Under the pieces are notes generated by a model. The model saw nothing but the letters and a program-made list of their open reading frames with translations. It was not told the origin of the DNA and made no database searches. From Liolophura sinensis (Eukaryota; Mollusca; Polyplacophora; Chitonida; Chitonidae), in the NCBI RefSeq assembly GCF_032854445.1, contig NC_088302.1, forward strand, positions 2,846,023-2,910,022: a stretch of DNA of 64,000 bases. The letters run 5' to 3'. The first letter of the stretch is position 1. Each line of letters opens with the position of its first letter. The translations under genes and the position numbers were made by a program. This document shows, in pieces, positions 12,007 to 22,497 of this stretch.

Positions 12007-14023
12007 CATTTTTCCAGCAGTCCTGAATGCAACAGCAGACGATACACCACTCTTTTTTGGCACCTGGTAACTGTTCACAAGATGGTTGTGATTTGGCTAA
12101 TTCTCACAATCACTGAAATATGCAGTAAATGTTCAATGGAATAGAATATTTTACACTGTTTTTAATATTTTACACCTTAAACTTAAATTCTCCCATTTTG
12201 TTTAGTCTTCAGGTTTTATCATCCTTTCACAAGTACCTTAAGGCCATCCACAAAAAAATTATGTGTTTCCTGTAACCCGACCTGCCCATCTTATTGTCAG
12301 TGAAAAAAAAAGTTCTGGGTCGGCTTTTTTTTTTTTTTGAATGATAAACTAAAGGTTAATAATAGATTGATGGATTTCTTGACTTACTGATTAAATAATT
12401 CTGCAGCAGCAGTATTCCAGCTGTATACATGCATAAAGCTGAGTATATAATGTATTCTAGATGAGAAATATCTAATATATGAATGTCCATATTTTTGACA
12501 AAAAAAATTTAAAACAAAAAATTCCTACCTACCTACCCATTTTTTGATCAAGTCGTTACAGGAAACACAATTATTTTTATGAATGGCCTAACCACTGTTA
12601 GCCATGTCAAACTAAAGCATGCGCCTTTCAGAACAGAAAGCAGTGAAATATGCAGTTTAACACAACACAATTTCAACCTTCAAGCAACTGCAAACAAACT
12701 GTAACAACAAAAATCTATTACAAAAATGCAACATTCTTCAGCCAACACGGGTCTCTTAGACCTGAAGTGAACGTTCTAATACAAAACGAAAACCCAATTT
12801 GAAGTAATTTTACACAACCATTTACCACTATGAAGAGCTGATGGTTGGTGAAATGTTTGTGGATTTTCTGTGCAAGTTTTGCGAATATTGATCTCGCCAT
12901 GTTGCATGAATTTGCACAGCATAAGTAACACTGCTGCTAAATGTTTGCACGTCCCATGGGGTCCCTTGCCAGCAGGGCATTCACAATGACTGTTAAGTAT
13001 CTCTGCTGACTGACCATCAAGCCTCAACTTGTAATTGTAGGACACCTATAAAGCGAGTATTTGTACAGTTGTTTAAATATAAAACACACGACACAAATCC
13101 CACAAGTAATCCTACACAAACTAAAGCCTATTTACACACTTGTGCCATCCTTGTCAGGGGTGTTGCAGTATTGTCTCGAATTTAACAGTCTGAAATTCAG
13201 CATGTTCAAATTACAGCCATGTGATGTTGAATATACATTTGTTATTACCATTACAATCACAAGTTTGATAAAACAATGCTAGGTATAATTTCAATACCTT
13301 CTTTTTCATGGCAGCTCTGACCATTCCACTGAAATGAACATCCTTCTGGGTAATATGTACACTGCAGGCATCAATTCTTTGGCTATCCAGCAGTGCTTCA
13401 CCTTTCTGTATGGCCTTGAGATCACTCATAGCCCTCTTGTCCATGGCCATTCGTATTTCAAAATACGACTCCACAAGGGCCCTTCTGATTTTAGGAAGCT
13501 GGAGCTTATGAACAGGCATCAGCTGTTTAAATCCACTCACTGGCCAATCGGGGATAGTTGGTTCTGGCAACAACACGGGGACACCTTGAAAGTTATTATT
13601 TCTGCCATACGCTTCTAACCTACAAAGTAACCACACAACCATGTTAGCTCGACGGCCTGTGTATAATGTAGGCATAGGCCTTCAGAAAATAAATTAGCTG
13701 TACCAACCAGTGAGAAATCTCGGTTTTGAGAGTGATGTCAAGTATCATCCCGGTTTCATAAAGTAAACTCATCCTTACAAATTGCCTAACACACGTCTTA
13801 CACACGGAATGTATGAAGTCAACAGTAATCACAACAACAACAACACTTTCGCGTGATATAAAAATTTTTTAGATTTAACACGATGACACATAGTCTTAAG
13901 CAAAATAAATAAGGAAAGGCAACTTTACCTTTGGATCAAATCTTCTTTACGCCCTGTACTTCAGGCATTCCGCAAAATCAGCTCTTGTTTGAGCTTACTC
14001 ACGCTCCACATGGAATAGGCCAT
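11820..14023 (-). pseudogene. SAP + SWIM zinc-finger protein of the transposon, YqaJ nuclease lost
   Basis: Minus-strand exons: 14023-13929, 13619-13298, 13045-12826, then 11915 down to about 11820. All phases agree (2, 0, 1). Exon 1 plus the start of exon 2 form a SAP-like DNA-binding motif (SVSKLKQEL...STGRKEDLIQRLEAYG), but codon 21 is TGA (13961-13963), inside the motif. Exon 3 carries a SWIM zinc finger: CECPAGKGPHGTCKHLAAVL (CxC...CxH), followed by the CTENPQTFHQP block. Exon 4 contributes a DPRPQKYRN motif and then runs into the deletion junction. In relatives known to me the YqaJ-type exonuclease domain would follow; it is absent. The stop codon and the deletion make this a pseudogene. 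Confidence 0.82.
12241..12589. mobile_element. MITE-like element with ~36-bp terminal inverted repeats
   Basis: The left end aggccatccacaaaaaaatt plus atgtgtttcctgtaac matches the reverse complement of the right end (…gttacaggaaacacaattat plus ttttatgaatggcct) over about 36 bp with several changes. The interior is AT-rich and non-coding. It lies in an intron of the SAP-SWIM gene, so it inserted into the DNA transposon. No clean target duplication is visible (flanks ...cctta / aacc...). Confidence 0.75.
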
Positions 14024-14752
14024 GCTGCCGGCATGTGCGCGCGTACCTAACCGGATATGAGTATCGCTGATGGAACACGTACGCCATCTGGCGCCTATGG
14101 ATGGAACTAAAAGTGAATGCGCCCCATTTACCACATTTTGCCCAAAGAGCTGTAGGCCTATCAACAAGTTCAGGTCGGTAAATGTTTGTAAAATATTCTA
14201 AAATTCCGGAAATATCAAAATCCATTTATTAATGCCGGTAGGCTACGTCTACTGGCAGGCCTACAACTCTTGAAGTACGGTACTGAAGGAAGGGAGAAAG
14301 AAAAGAAAACAAACGAACACAAAAAAAGGAAAGAATTTTGAAGGGGGTTTTCGACTTTTTTGATGTGCATGAAAATAAACGTAGTAAAACTGAATTCATG
14401 GACTGGTACCAGATAAACTTTTGAAAGCAAATTCAGGCATGTAGTGCACGATGACCATGCATTAAATATTACCACATTACGCAAGGCCATTTTTCCGTTA
14501 GAAAACCACTCCAGAAACACGCTATAATTATACACTCGGTTCATTTAAAAACGAAAGATGGTTTAAAATAAGGTCTGTTAATATGCAAAAGTGACATCAT
14601 AGAGGGCGCTACCTGCAGTTGTCGCTCTTTGTACATTCCTTGTAATATCGATTTGTATTGGTTAGGTGTCTGACAGTCTTCGAATTCTACAACCAAGAAA
14701 TTTTCATTCAGAAGAGATGTAAGAAGCACTGTTTATTTGTCTAAATGAAACA

Positions 14753-14807
14753 TCGCCACGATATGGCTGAAATACTGCCGATGTGGCGTTAAACCATAAT
14801 CATTCAT
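14753..14807 (+). mobile_element. 55-bp retroposed LINE/SINE tail, copy B
   Basis: The insert tcgccacgatatggctgaaa ... ttaaaccataatcattcat is flanked by a 13-bp duplication, tctaaatgaaaca (14740-14752 and 14808-14820). The unfilled site is present in copy A at 9407-9419. The sequence equals the 3' tail of the LINE fragment at 20927-21497. Confidence 0.93.
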
Positions 14808-15041
14808 TCTAAATGAAACAAAAGAAATTGAAAAACAACCGTGGTGTACCTTGTCTTTCAGATAAATTAATATACCGGTAGCCATTTTGAATAACGTGAT
14901 GTACATGATAGATGTTATGTTGAACTGACAAGGTCAGACAAGAAAACTGCACCTTTTCAAGGAAAATCGGTACTTCTGTGCAATATTAAAGAAAATGGCT
15001 TAAACCTGTAACACAAAAATAGCAGTTGTTAAACTTTTTAA

Positions 15042-15308
15042 CTACCGTATCTCTCAGGCCATAGTGGTGGGAATACCTGTCCTCAACCTGACGACCGATG
15101 GCCGTACCACTGTAAAATTGCTTCCGACGCACCTGCTAATAACTACCTGTTAATAGGACACCAGCCATGCAGGGTGAAATTTTTACCTGAAATTCACTTC
15201 ATTTGTGGTGGATGCCAAAATAAAACCATGTACAAATCTTCCTCAGAAAACACTGGATGTCTGAGAATGCTTGATTTTGGTGTTGCTAAATTTAAGATTC
15301 AGTCATGA
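15042..15308 (+). other. Possible internal exon of an unrecognised gene (copy B)
   Basis: A frame opens after a TAA at 15039 and runs to TGA at 15306 with no early ATG. A good acceptor (accgtatctctcag) ends at 15057. From there the residues include a Cys-rich pattern (NTCPQPDDRWPYHC ... HQPCRVKFLP ... FICGGC). Copy C keeps the frame open over exactly the same length (to 19406) despite amino-acid changes. The minus strand of the same bases also reads plausibly (RRKQFYSGTAIGRQVEDRYS), so the coding strand is uncertain. A possible next exon on the plus strand is 15385-15470 (acceptor tttttgttttag, donor GTAAAA). I do not recognise the protein. Confidence 0.22.
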
Positions 15309-15953
15309 GCATATTAAAACAATGTGAATGTATTAAAAACAGGAAAAACTTTCTCCAAATTGTGCAACCACATTTTTGTTTTAGGTGGTGGTGACCCTTA
15401 CAGCAGCGAAGTATTTTTTGCTACAGGCACTGTACTTTTCTACACCATAGACGTGACAGTTGTCGTGAAGGTAAAAATGTTCTTTAGTACAGTGTTGAAC
15501 ACCAGTCACATGAATGTGGTTGATGACTGTTTCGGTAAAACTGTTTAAGACAGTCTTACAGTAAATCTGTAATACCTGTGAGCGCTCTTTTGGGCAAACC
15601 TAATCTCAGATCTCAGAATGACTTTTTCATCTAACCTCATCTAATTCCCATGTCTAAGGGGTAACTGTTTCAGATAAACGCATACATACACATCTAATAA
15701 TTGTAAGGTTAAGTGGCTCAGACAGACGTCTAATTCCTATGGGGCACTAATTTCAGGGAAACTTCTGTCTAATTCCTTGGAAATATGTATAAGAGTATAT
15801 GTAATTTACCAATGTTTAATTCCTGTATTATATCAAACAAATTTGGCTATGTCTAAGTTTCAGTGGGAACTAATTGTTTCAGACAAACTTGTGTACAAGT
15901 CTTATTTCTGGGAGCAAGAGTTGCTTTTGGGCCAATCATAAGCTGGCTATTAA

Positions 15954-16262
15954 TTTGTTTTAAGACATCTAAGGTCTAATTCCTGTGGGACTATAACTGT
16001 TTCAAGACATCTGAGGTCTAATTCCTGTGGGACTATAACTGTTTCAAGACATCTGAGGTCTAATTCCTGTGGGACTATAACTGTTTCAAGACATCTGAGG
16101 TCTAATTCCTGTGGGACTATAACTGTTTCAGACAAATTCAGGTCTAATTCCTGTGGGACTATAAACTGTTTCAGACAAATTCAGGTCTAATTCCTGTGGG
16201 ACTATAACTGTTTCAGACAAATTCAGGTCTAATTCCTGTGGGACTATAACTGTTTCAGACAA
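15954..16262. repeat. 42-bp minisatellite in unit B, 7 copies
   Basis: The unit is tgtttcaagacatctgaggt plus ctaattcctgtgggactata ac, in two variants (aagacatctgagg and agacaaattcagg) that are segregated along the array. Copy C has only five copies at the equivalent place. Read on the minus strand it repeats a 14-residue motif, which is not evidence of a gene. Confidence 0.93.
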
Positions 16263-17887
16263 ATTCAGGTCTGATTTCTGCGGAGGCAAAATGTTTCAGA
16301 CAAGCACACTTTTCACTTCTGTGGGAACTAACTGTTTCATACAAATTCACTTTTTATTTCTGTGTGGGCAAACTGTTTCAGACAAACTCGCATGTGATTT
16401 GTGTGAGGACTAACTGTATCTGCTAACAAGCTCACGTTTGATTTGTGCAGGGACTGTAATTCTTTCAGATTAACCCAAATCTATATTGACAGACTTTCCA
16501 AGGAAAGCCTAATTTTTTAGCTTGAAGGTACAAAATACAGACATAGCTTATGTCGTACCATTTTATCCAGTGAAAGGAAAGGCAGTGTTAAACACAATGT
16601 TAGGGGTGGAGTCTTATAAAGTAAAAACCAGTACTGAGATCAAGGTTTGAACACATGTAGAGCACAGTAACAGAGGGGATATTCCATCACTGAGTGGGTG
16701 TGTACACATTAAATACCGTAAATTACTGAATTCCTAACTTAGTGTATTGTGCTTAGAATTAAAGTTAAACAAAATGTTTGAGGTGGTATGTACTGCATTT
16801 ATTGAGTTGAGGAGTTAATGCACACTTGTACAATAACACGAGGTGGTTGGGGCAATATTTTATTGTTCATACATTGCGTACACATTAAATACTACAAATT
16901 ACAAATTTCTGACTTAGTGTATTGTGTTTAGAATCAAAGCTAAACAAAATGTTACAGGTGGTATCTGAAAAAGTACAGCATGTATTGACCTGAAGTTTTA
17001 CATGCATATGTGACGCAGTGACACAGCTAAGTGTGATGTTCTATCGCTGATGCTCAGTGTGTATATTAATTACCGTAAATTACCAAATTCATGATTTGAG
17101 TACTTTATGTATTAAGCTGAAGTTTTGCATTCATGTGTCTCCTACAGACAAGCTCTTTGGTAGCCTTGCTACCAAATCTAAGTTATTTGTTTTTTTTGTT
17201 TTTTTGCTTTTTTTTTTTGATGTAGTTTGTAGTGACTTATCTGTCATGTTAGACATTTCATTTCTGATGTTATATATTACTTGAGTAATAATGTACAAGC
17301 CAATGGATGATTTCACCATGTCGGTTGTTTAAGCTGTAAAACATGGTTAATAAAACTAGAATCAATATTCAACTTGTATAACACACAGTGGTAAGAGTTA
17401 ACGTTGCAACTTGTACCCTAGCTAAATGTAGACCAATCCAACATGTCTAAGTAGCATAGTCCTACTTTAGACCAATAGCCCTTGACAATTATGTAGGTCA
17501 CATTTTAAAATCCATTTCTCATTAATACTGTTCAGTGACTAAGGCGTTACATCAAGTAACTCCGCCAGGTATGTGCAGTTGTTTTCCCCTTTGCTCGGGT
17601 CCTGGTTTTCTTCTCCGTTATGTAGAATTGTCATAAATCAAAGTGAAATATAGCTAAGGCTTGTTACTCTTTGTGCCTTGGTTTCCTCCAATGCTGTGGT
17701 TCCCTCCTTGTGCCTCTGTTTTCACCTGGCACCCCGTTCCTCCTGGCACACTGAGTTTTACTCCTGATTTTCTCCTGGAGCCCTGGTTTCTTCCTGGCGC
17801 TCTGGTTATTCCTCTTATCACCTTGGTTTCCTCCTGGTGTCATGGTTTCCTCCACCAATAAAACCTGACCACTGCCATACAGTGTGA

Positions 17888-18084
17888 TTTATTTATTTAT
17901 TTATTTATTTGATTGGTGTTTTACGCCGTACTCAAGAATATTTCACTTATACGACGGCAGCCAGCATTATGGTGGGTGGAAACCGGGCAGAGCCGGGGGA
18001 AACCCACGACCATCTGCAGGATGCTTGCAGACCTTCCCACTTACGGCCGAGTGGAAGCCAGCATGAGCTGGAGTTGAACTCACA
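17888..18084 (-). mobile_element. SINE, truncated at the B/C unit junction
   Basis: Minus-strand SINE with the same truncation point (gaactcaca, then ctgtcc) as the A/B junction copy, showing that both junctions come from the same duplication event or from copying of one junction. Confidence 0.9.
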
Positions 18085-18851
18085 CTGTCCAAATTTACAT
18101 CACCTGACGTCTTTCATCTGTATTTGTAACCTGCTGTAAAATGAAACTGTGTCAATGTATATTTGATCTCCCAGATAATTTCTAGTGCTTGAATACATAG
18201 GCTTATATAACCGAAGTGGTAATTTACCACATTTTGCCCAAAGAGCTGTAGGCCTATCAACAAGTTCAGGTCGGTAAATGTTTGTAAAATATTCTGAAAT
18301 TCCGGAAATATCAAAATCCATTTATTAATGCCGGTAGGCTACGTCTACCGGCAGGCCTACAACTCTTGAAGTACGGTACTGAAGGAAGGAAGGAAGAAAG
18401 AAAAGAAAACAAACGAACACAAAAAAAGAAAGAATTTTGAAGGAGGTTTTCGACTTTTTTGATGTGCATGAAAATAAATGTAGCAAAACTGAATTCATGG
18501 ACTGGTACCAGATAAACTTTTGAAAGCAAATTCAGGCATGTATTGCATGATGACCATGCATTAAATATTACCACATTACGCAAGGCCATTTTTCCGTTAG
18601 AAAACCACTCCAGAAACACGCTATAATTATACACTCGGTTCATTTAAAAACGAAAGATGGTTTAAAATAAGGTCTGTTAATATACAAAAGTGACATCATA
18701 GAGGGCGCTACCTGCAGTTGTCGCTCTTTGTACATTCCTTGTAATATCGATTTGTATTGGTTAGGTGTCTGACAGTCTTCGAATTCTACAACAAAGAAAT
18801 TTTCATTCAGAAGAGATGTAAGAAGCACTGTTTATTTGTCTAAATGAAACA

Positions 18852-18906
18852 TCGCCACGATATGGCTGAAATACTGCCGATGTGGCGTTAAACCATAATC
18901 ATTCAT
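18852..18906 (+). mobile_element. 55-bp retroposed LINE/SINE tail, copy C
   Basis: Identical in position and target duplication (tctaaatgaaaca, 18839-18851 and 18907-18919) to the insertion in copy B, so it predates the B/C duplication. Confidence 0.93.
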
Positions 18907-19158
18907 TCTAAATGAAACAAAAGAAATGAAAAACAACCGTGGTGTACCTTGTCTTTCAGATAAATTAATATACTGGTAGCCATTTTGAATAACGTGATGT
19001 ACATGATAGATGTTATGTTGAACTGACAAGGTCAGACAAGAAAACTGCACCTTTTCAAGGAAAATCGGTACTTCTGTGCAATATTAAAGAAAATGGCTTA
19101 AACCTGTAACACAAAAATAGCAGTTGTTAAACTTTTTAACTACCGTATCTCTCAGGCC

Positions 19159-19406
19159 ATAGTGGTGGAAATATCTGTCCTCAACCTGACGACCGATGGC
19201 CGTACCACTGTAAAATTGCTTCCGACGCACCTGCTAATAACTACCTGTTAATAGGACACCAGCCATGCAGGGTGAAATTTTTACCTGGAATTCACTTCAT
19301 TTGTGGTGGATGCCAAAATAAAACCATGTACAAATCTTCCTCAGAAAACACTGGATGTCTGAGAATGCTTGCCTTTGGTGTTGCTAAATTTAAGATTCAG
19401 TCATGA
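19159..19406 (+). other. Possible internal exon of an unrecognised gene (copy C)
   Basis: Equivalent of the copy-B frame at 15042: acceptor ending at 19155, open to TGA at 19404-19406, and the same Cys-rich pattern with substitutions. The possible following exon at 19483-19569 is 87 bases and open here, whereas copy B has lost one base (86). Not recognised. Confidence 0.22.
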
Positions 19407-20046
19407 GCATATTAAAACAATGTGAACGTATTAAAAACAGGAAAAACTTTCTCCAAATTGTGCAACCACATTTTTGTTTTAGGTGGTGGTGACCCTTACA
19501 GCAGCGAAGTATTTTTTGCTACAGGCACTGTACTTTTCTACACCCATAGACGTGACAGTTGTCCTGAAGGTAAAAATGTTCTTTAGTACAGTGTTGAACA
19601 CCAGTCACATGAATGTGGTTGATGACTGTTTCGGTAAACTGTTTAAGACAGTCTTACAGTAAATCTGTAATACCTGTGAGCGCTCTTTTGGGCAAACCTA
19701 ATCTCAGATCTCAGACTGACTTTTTCATCTAACCTCATCTAATTCCCATGTCTAAGGGGTAACTTTCAGATAAACGCATACACACACATCTAATAATTGT
19801 AAGGTTAAGTGGCTCAGACAGACGTCTAATTCCTATGGGCACTAATTTCAGGGAAACTTCTGTCTAATTCCTTGGAAATATGTATAAGAGTATATGTAAT
19901 TTACCAATGTTTAATTCCTGTATTATATCAAACAAATTTGGCTATGTCTAGTTTCAGTGGGAACTAATTGTTTCAGACAAACTTGTGTACAAGTCTTATT
20001 TCTGGGAGCAAGAGTTGCTTTTGGGCCAATCATAAGCTGGCTATTA

Positions 20047-20276
20047 AATTGTTTTAAGACATCTAAGGTCTAATTCCTGTGGGACTATAACTGTTTCAAG
20101 ACATCTAAGGTCTAATTCCTGTGGGACTATAACTGTTTCAGACAAATTCAGGTCTAATTCCTGTGGGACTATAACTGTTTCAGACAAATTCAGGTCTAAT
20201 TCCTGTGGGACTATAACTGTTTCAGACAAATTCAGGTCTAATTCCTGTGGGACTATAACTGTTTCAGACAAATTCA
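20047..20276. repeat. 42-bp minisatellite in unit C, 5 copies
   Basis: Same unit as the array at 15954, shorter by two copies, with the aagacatctaagg variant first and the agacaaattcagg variant after it. Confidence 0.93.
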
Positions 20277-20926
20277 GGTCTGATTTCTGCGGAGGCAAAA
20301 TGTTTCAGACAAGCACACTTTTCACTTCTGTGGGAACTAACTGTTTCATACAAATTCACTTTTTATTTCTATGTAGGCAAACTGTTTCAGACAAACTCGC
20401 ATGTGATTTGTGTGAGAACTAACAAGCTCACGTTTGATTTGTGCAGGGACTGTAATTCTTTCAGATTAACCCAAATCTATATTGACAGACTTTCCAAGGA
20501 AAGCCTAATTTTTAGCTTGAAGGTACAAAATACAGACATAGCTTATGTCGTACCATTTTATCCAATGAAAGGAAAGGCAGTGTTAAACACAATGTTAGGG
20601 GTGGAGTCTTATAAAGTAAAACCAGTATTGAGATCAAGGTTTGAACACATGTAGAGCACAGTAACAGAGGGGATATTCCATCACTGAGTGGGTGTGTACA
20701 CATTAAATACCGTAAATTACTGAATTCCTAACTTAGTGTATTGTGCTTAGAATTAAAGTTAAACAAAATGTTTGAGGTGGTATGTACTGCATTTATTGAG
20801 TTGAGGAGTTAATGCACACTTGTACAATAACACGAGGTGGTTGGGGGCAATATTTTATTGTTCATACATTGTGTACACATTAAATACTATAAATTACCAA
20901 ATTTCTGACTTAGTGTATTGTGTTTA

Positions 20927-21497
20927 AATGAATGAATGAATGATTATGGTTTAACGCCACATCGGCAGTATTTCAGCCATATCGTGGCGAGAGCAAGGTC
21001 GAAACACGAGGCGCTTGAGGTTTCCGATATGTTGGTGAGAACATTAAAAATGGAAACAAATGTTTGGACATGTTTAAAACCAGATTAGAATAACCAAAAA
21101 CAGTTAAAACTCGAAAACCGTCATATTTTAAAAATAATATATCAAGAAATGTATATATAACATTATAGATAAATATTTATATATTAATAAATTATATCTT
21201 GTGATAAATATTTATATATTAATAAATTATATCTTATGATAAAGGCCAATGGCCTTCAAATAATTGATGACAACATCGCCAGCGATGTTGTCAAACAAAT
21301 CATATATAGAGTCGACCGAGTAGAATCTCTGCCGAACGTGGGCAAAGTCCACACAGTCAACCAAGATATGTTTGATGCTATATTGGGCATCGCATTCAAC
21401 GCACTCGGGAGCACTGCTCCCATCTAGTATGAAATTGTGCGTTAGACGAGAATGCCCAACACGACACCTTGTTAAAACTACTTGGTCTCTGCGAGAC
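20927..21497 (-). mobile_element. 5'-truncated non-LTR retrotransposon (LINE) fragment
   Basis: Flanked by a 15-bp target duplication with one mismatch (agtgt[a/g]ttgtgttta, 20912-20926 and 21498-21512); the empty site is seen in copy B near 16915-16930. The 3' end is an (ATTC)n tail preceded by the atgtggcgttaaacc sequence. It contains the C-terminus of ORF2 and a 3' UTR of about 300 bp. Confidence 0.92.
21227..21496 (-). pseudogene. C-terminal remnant of LINE ORF2 (reverse transcriptase protein)
   Basis: About 90 residues matching the end of LINE ORF2 proteins: LSRRDQVVLTRCRVGHSRLT, then a Cys/His knuckle (CVECDAQYSIKHILVDC), then VRQRF and a hydrophobic tail ending LYHKI. Reverse transcriptase and endonuclease are missing through 5' truncation. 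Residues further upstream in the open frame belong to flanking host sequence. Clade not assigned with certainty (Jockey/I/Nimb-like). Confidence 0.85.
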
Positions 21498-22465
21498 AGT
21501 GTGTTGTGTTTAGAATCAAAGCTAAACAAAATGTTACAGGTGGTATCTGAAAAAGTACAGCATGTATTGACCTGAAGTTTTACATGCATATGTGACGCAG
21601 TGACACAGCTAAGTGTGATGTTCTATCGCTGATGCTCAGTGTGTATATTAATTACCGTAAATTACCAAATTCATGATTTGAGTACTTTATGTATCAAGCT
21701 GAAGTTTTGCATTCATGTGTCTCCTACAGACAAGCTCTTTGGTAGCCTTGCTACCAAATCTAAGTTATTTGTTTTTTTGTTTTTTGCTTTTTTTTTTTTA
21801 TGTAGTTTGTAGTGACTTAACTGTCATGTTAGACATTTCATTTCTGATGTTATATATTACTTGAGTAATAATGTACAAGCAATGGATGATTTCACCATGT
21901 CGGTTGTAAAACATGGGTTAATAAAACTAGAATCAATATTCAACTTGTATAACACACAGTGGTAAGAGTTAACATTGCACTTGTACCCTAGCTAAATGTA
22001 GACCAATCCAACATGTCTGAGTGGCATAGTCCTACTTTAGACCAATAGCCCTTTTACAATTATGTAGGTCACATTTTAAAATCCATTTCTCATTAATAAC
22101 TGTTCAGTGACTAAGGCGTTACATCAAGTAACTCCGCCAGGTATGTGCAGTTGTTTTTCCCTTTGCTCGGGTCCTGGTTTTCTTCTCCGTTATGTAGAAT
22201 TGTCATAAATCAAAGTGAAATATAGCTAAGGCTTGTTTACTCTTTAAGCCTTGGTTTCCTCCAATGCTGTGGTTCCCTCCTTGTGCCTCTGTTTTCACCT
22301 GGCACCCCGTTTCCTCCTGGCACACTGAGTTTTTCTTCTGATTTTCTCCTGGAGCCCTGGTTTCTTCCTGGCGCTCTGGTTATTCCTCTTATCACCTTGG
22401 TTTCCTCCTGGTGTCAAGGTTTCCTCCACCAATAAACCTGACCACTGCCATACACACTTTGTAAA

Positions 22466-22467
<2 letters not shown>

Positions 22468-22497
<30 letters not shown>

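Larger units (their letters stand above)
10467..14125. mobile_element. ISL2EU-like THAP/DDE DNA transposon, internally deleted
   Basis: The 3659-bp insert is bounded by a 2-bp AT target duplication (10465-10466 and 14126-14127); the uninterrupted site ggtaatttacc is seen in copies A and C. The ends share imperfect inverted repeats, including ggcgcca and gttccatcagcgatac[a/t]catatcc. It holds two convergent gene remnants: a plus-strand THAP-DDE transposase and a minus-strand SAP + SWIM protein. To my knowledge, elements of the ISL2EU type pair such a transposase with a SWIM/YqaJ-nuclease protein and make 2-bp duplications. The middle, with the transposase C-terminus and the YqaJ nuclease, is missing; the two reading frames meet near 11820. 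Confidence 0.88.
10328..18084 (+). repeat. Large repeat unit, copy B (with transposon insertion)
   Basis: Same unit as A and C. It is interrupted at 10467-14125 by a 3.66-kb DNA transposon and carries the 55-bp LINE-tail insertion at 14753-14807 that copy C also has. It includes a seven-copy 42-bp array (about 15954-16262) and the CCTGG-rich stretch 17585-17870 ahead of its terminal SINE. Outside the insertion it is nearly identical to C, implying recent duplication or homogenisation. Confidence 0.93.
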
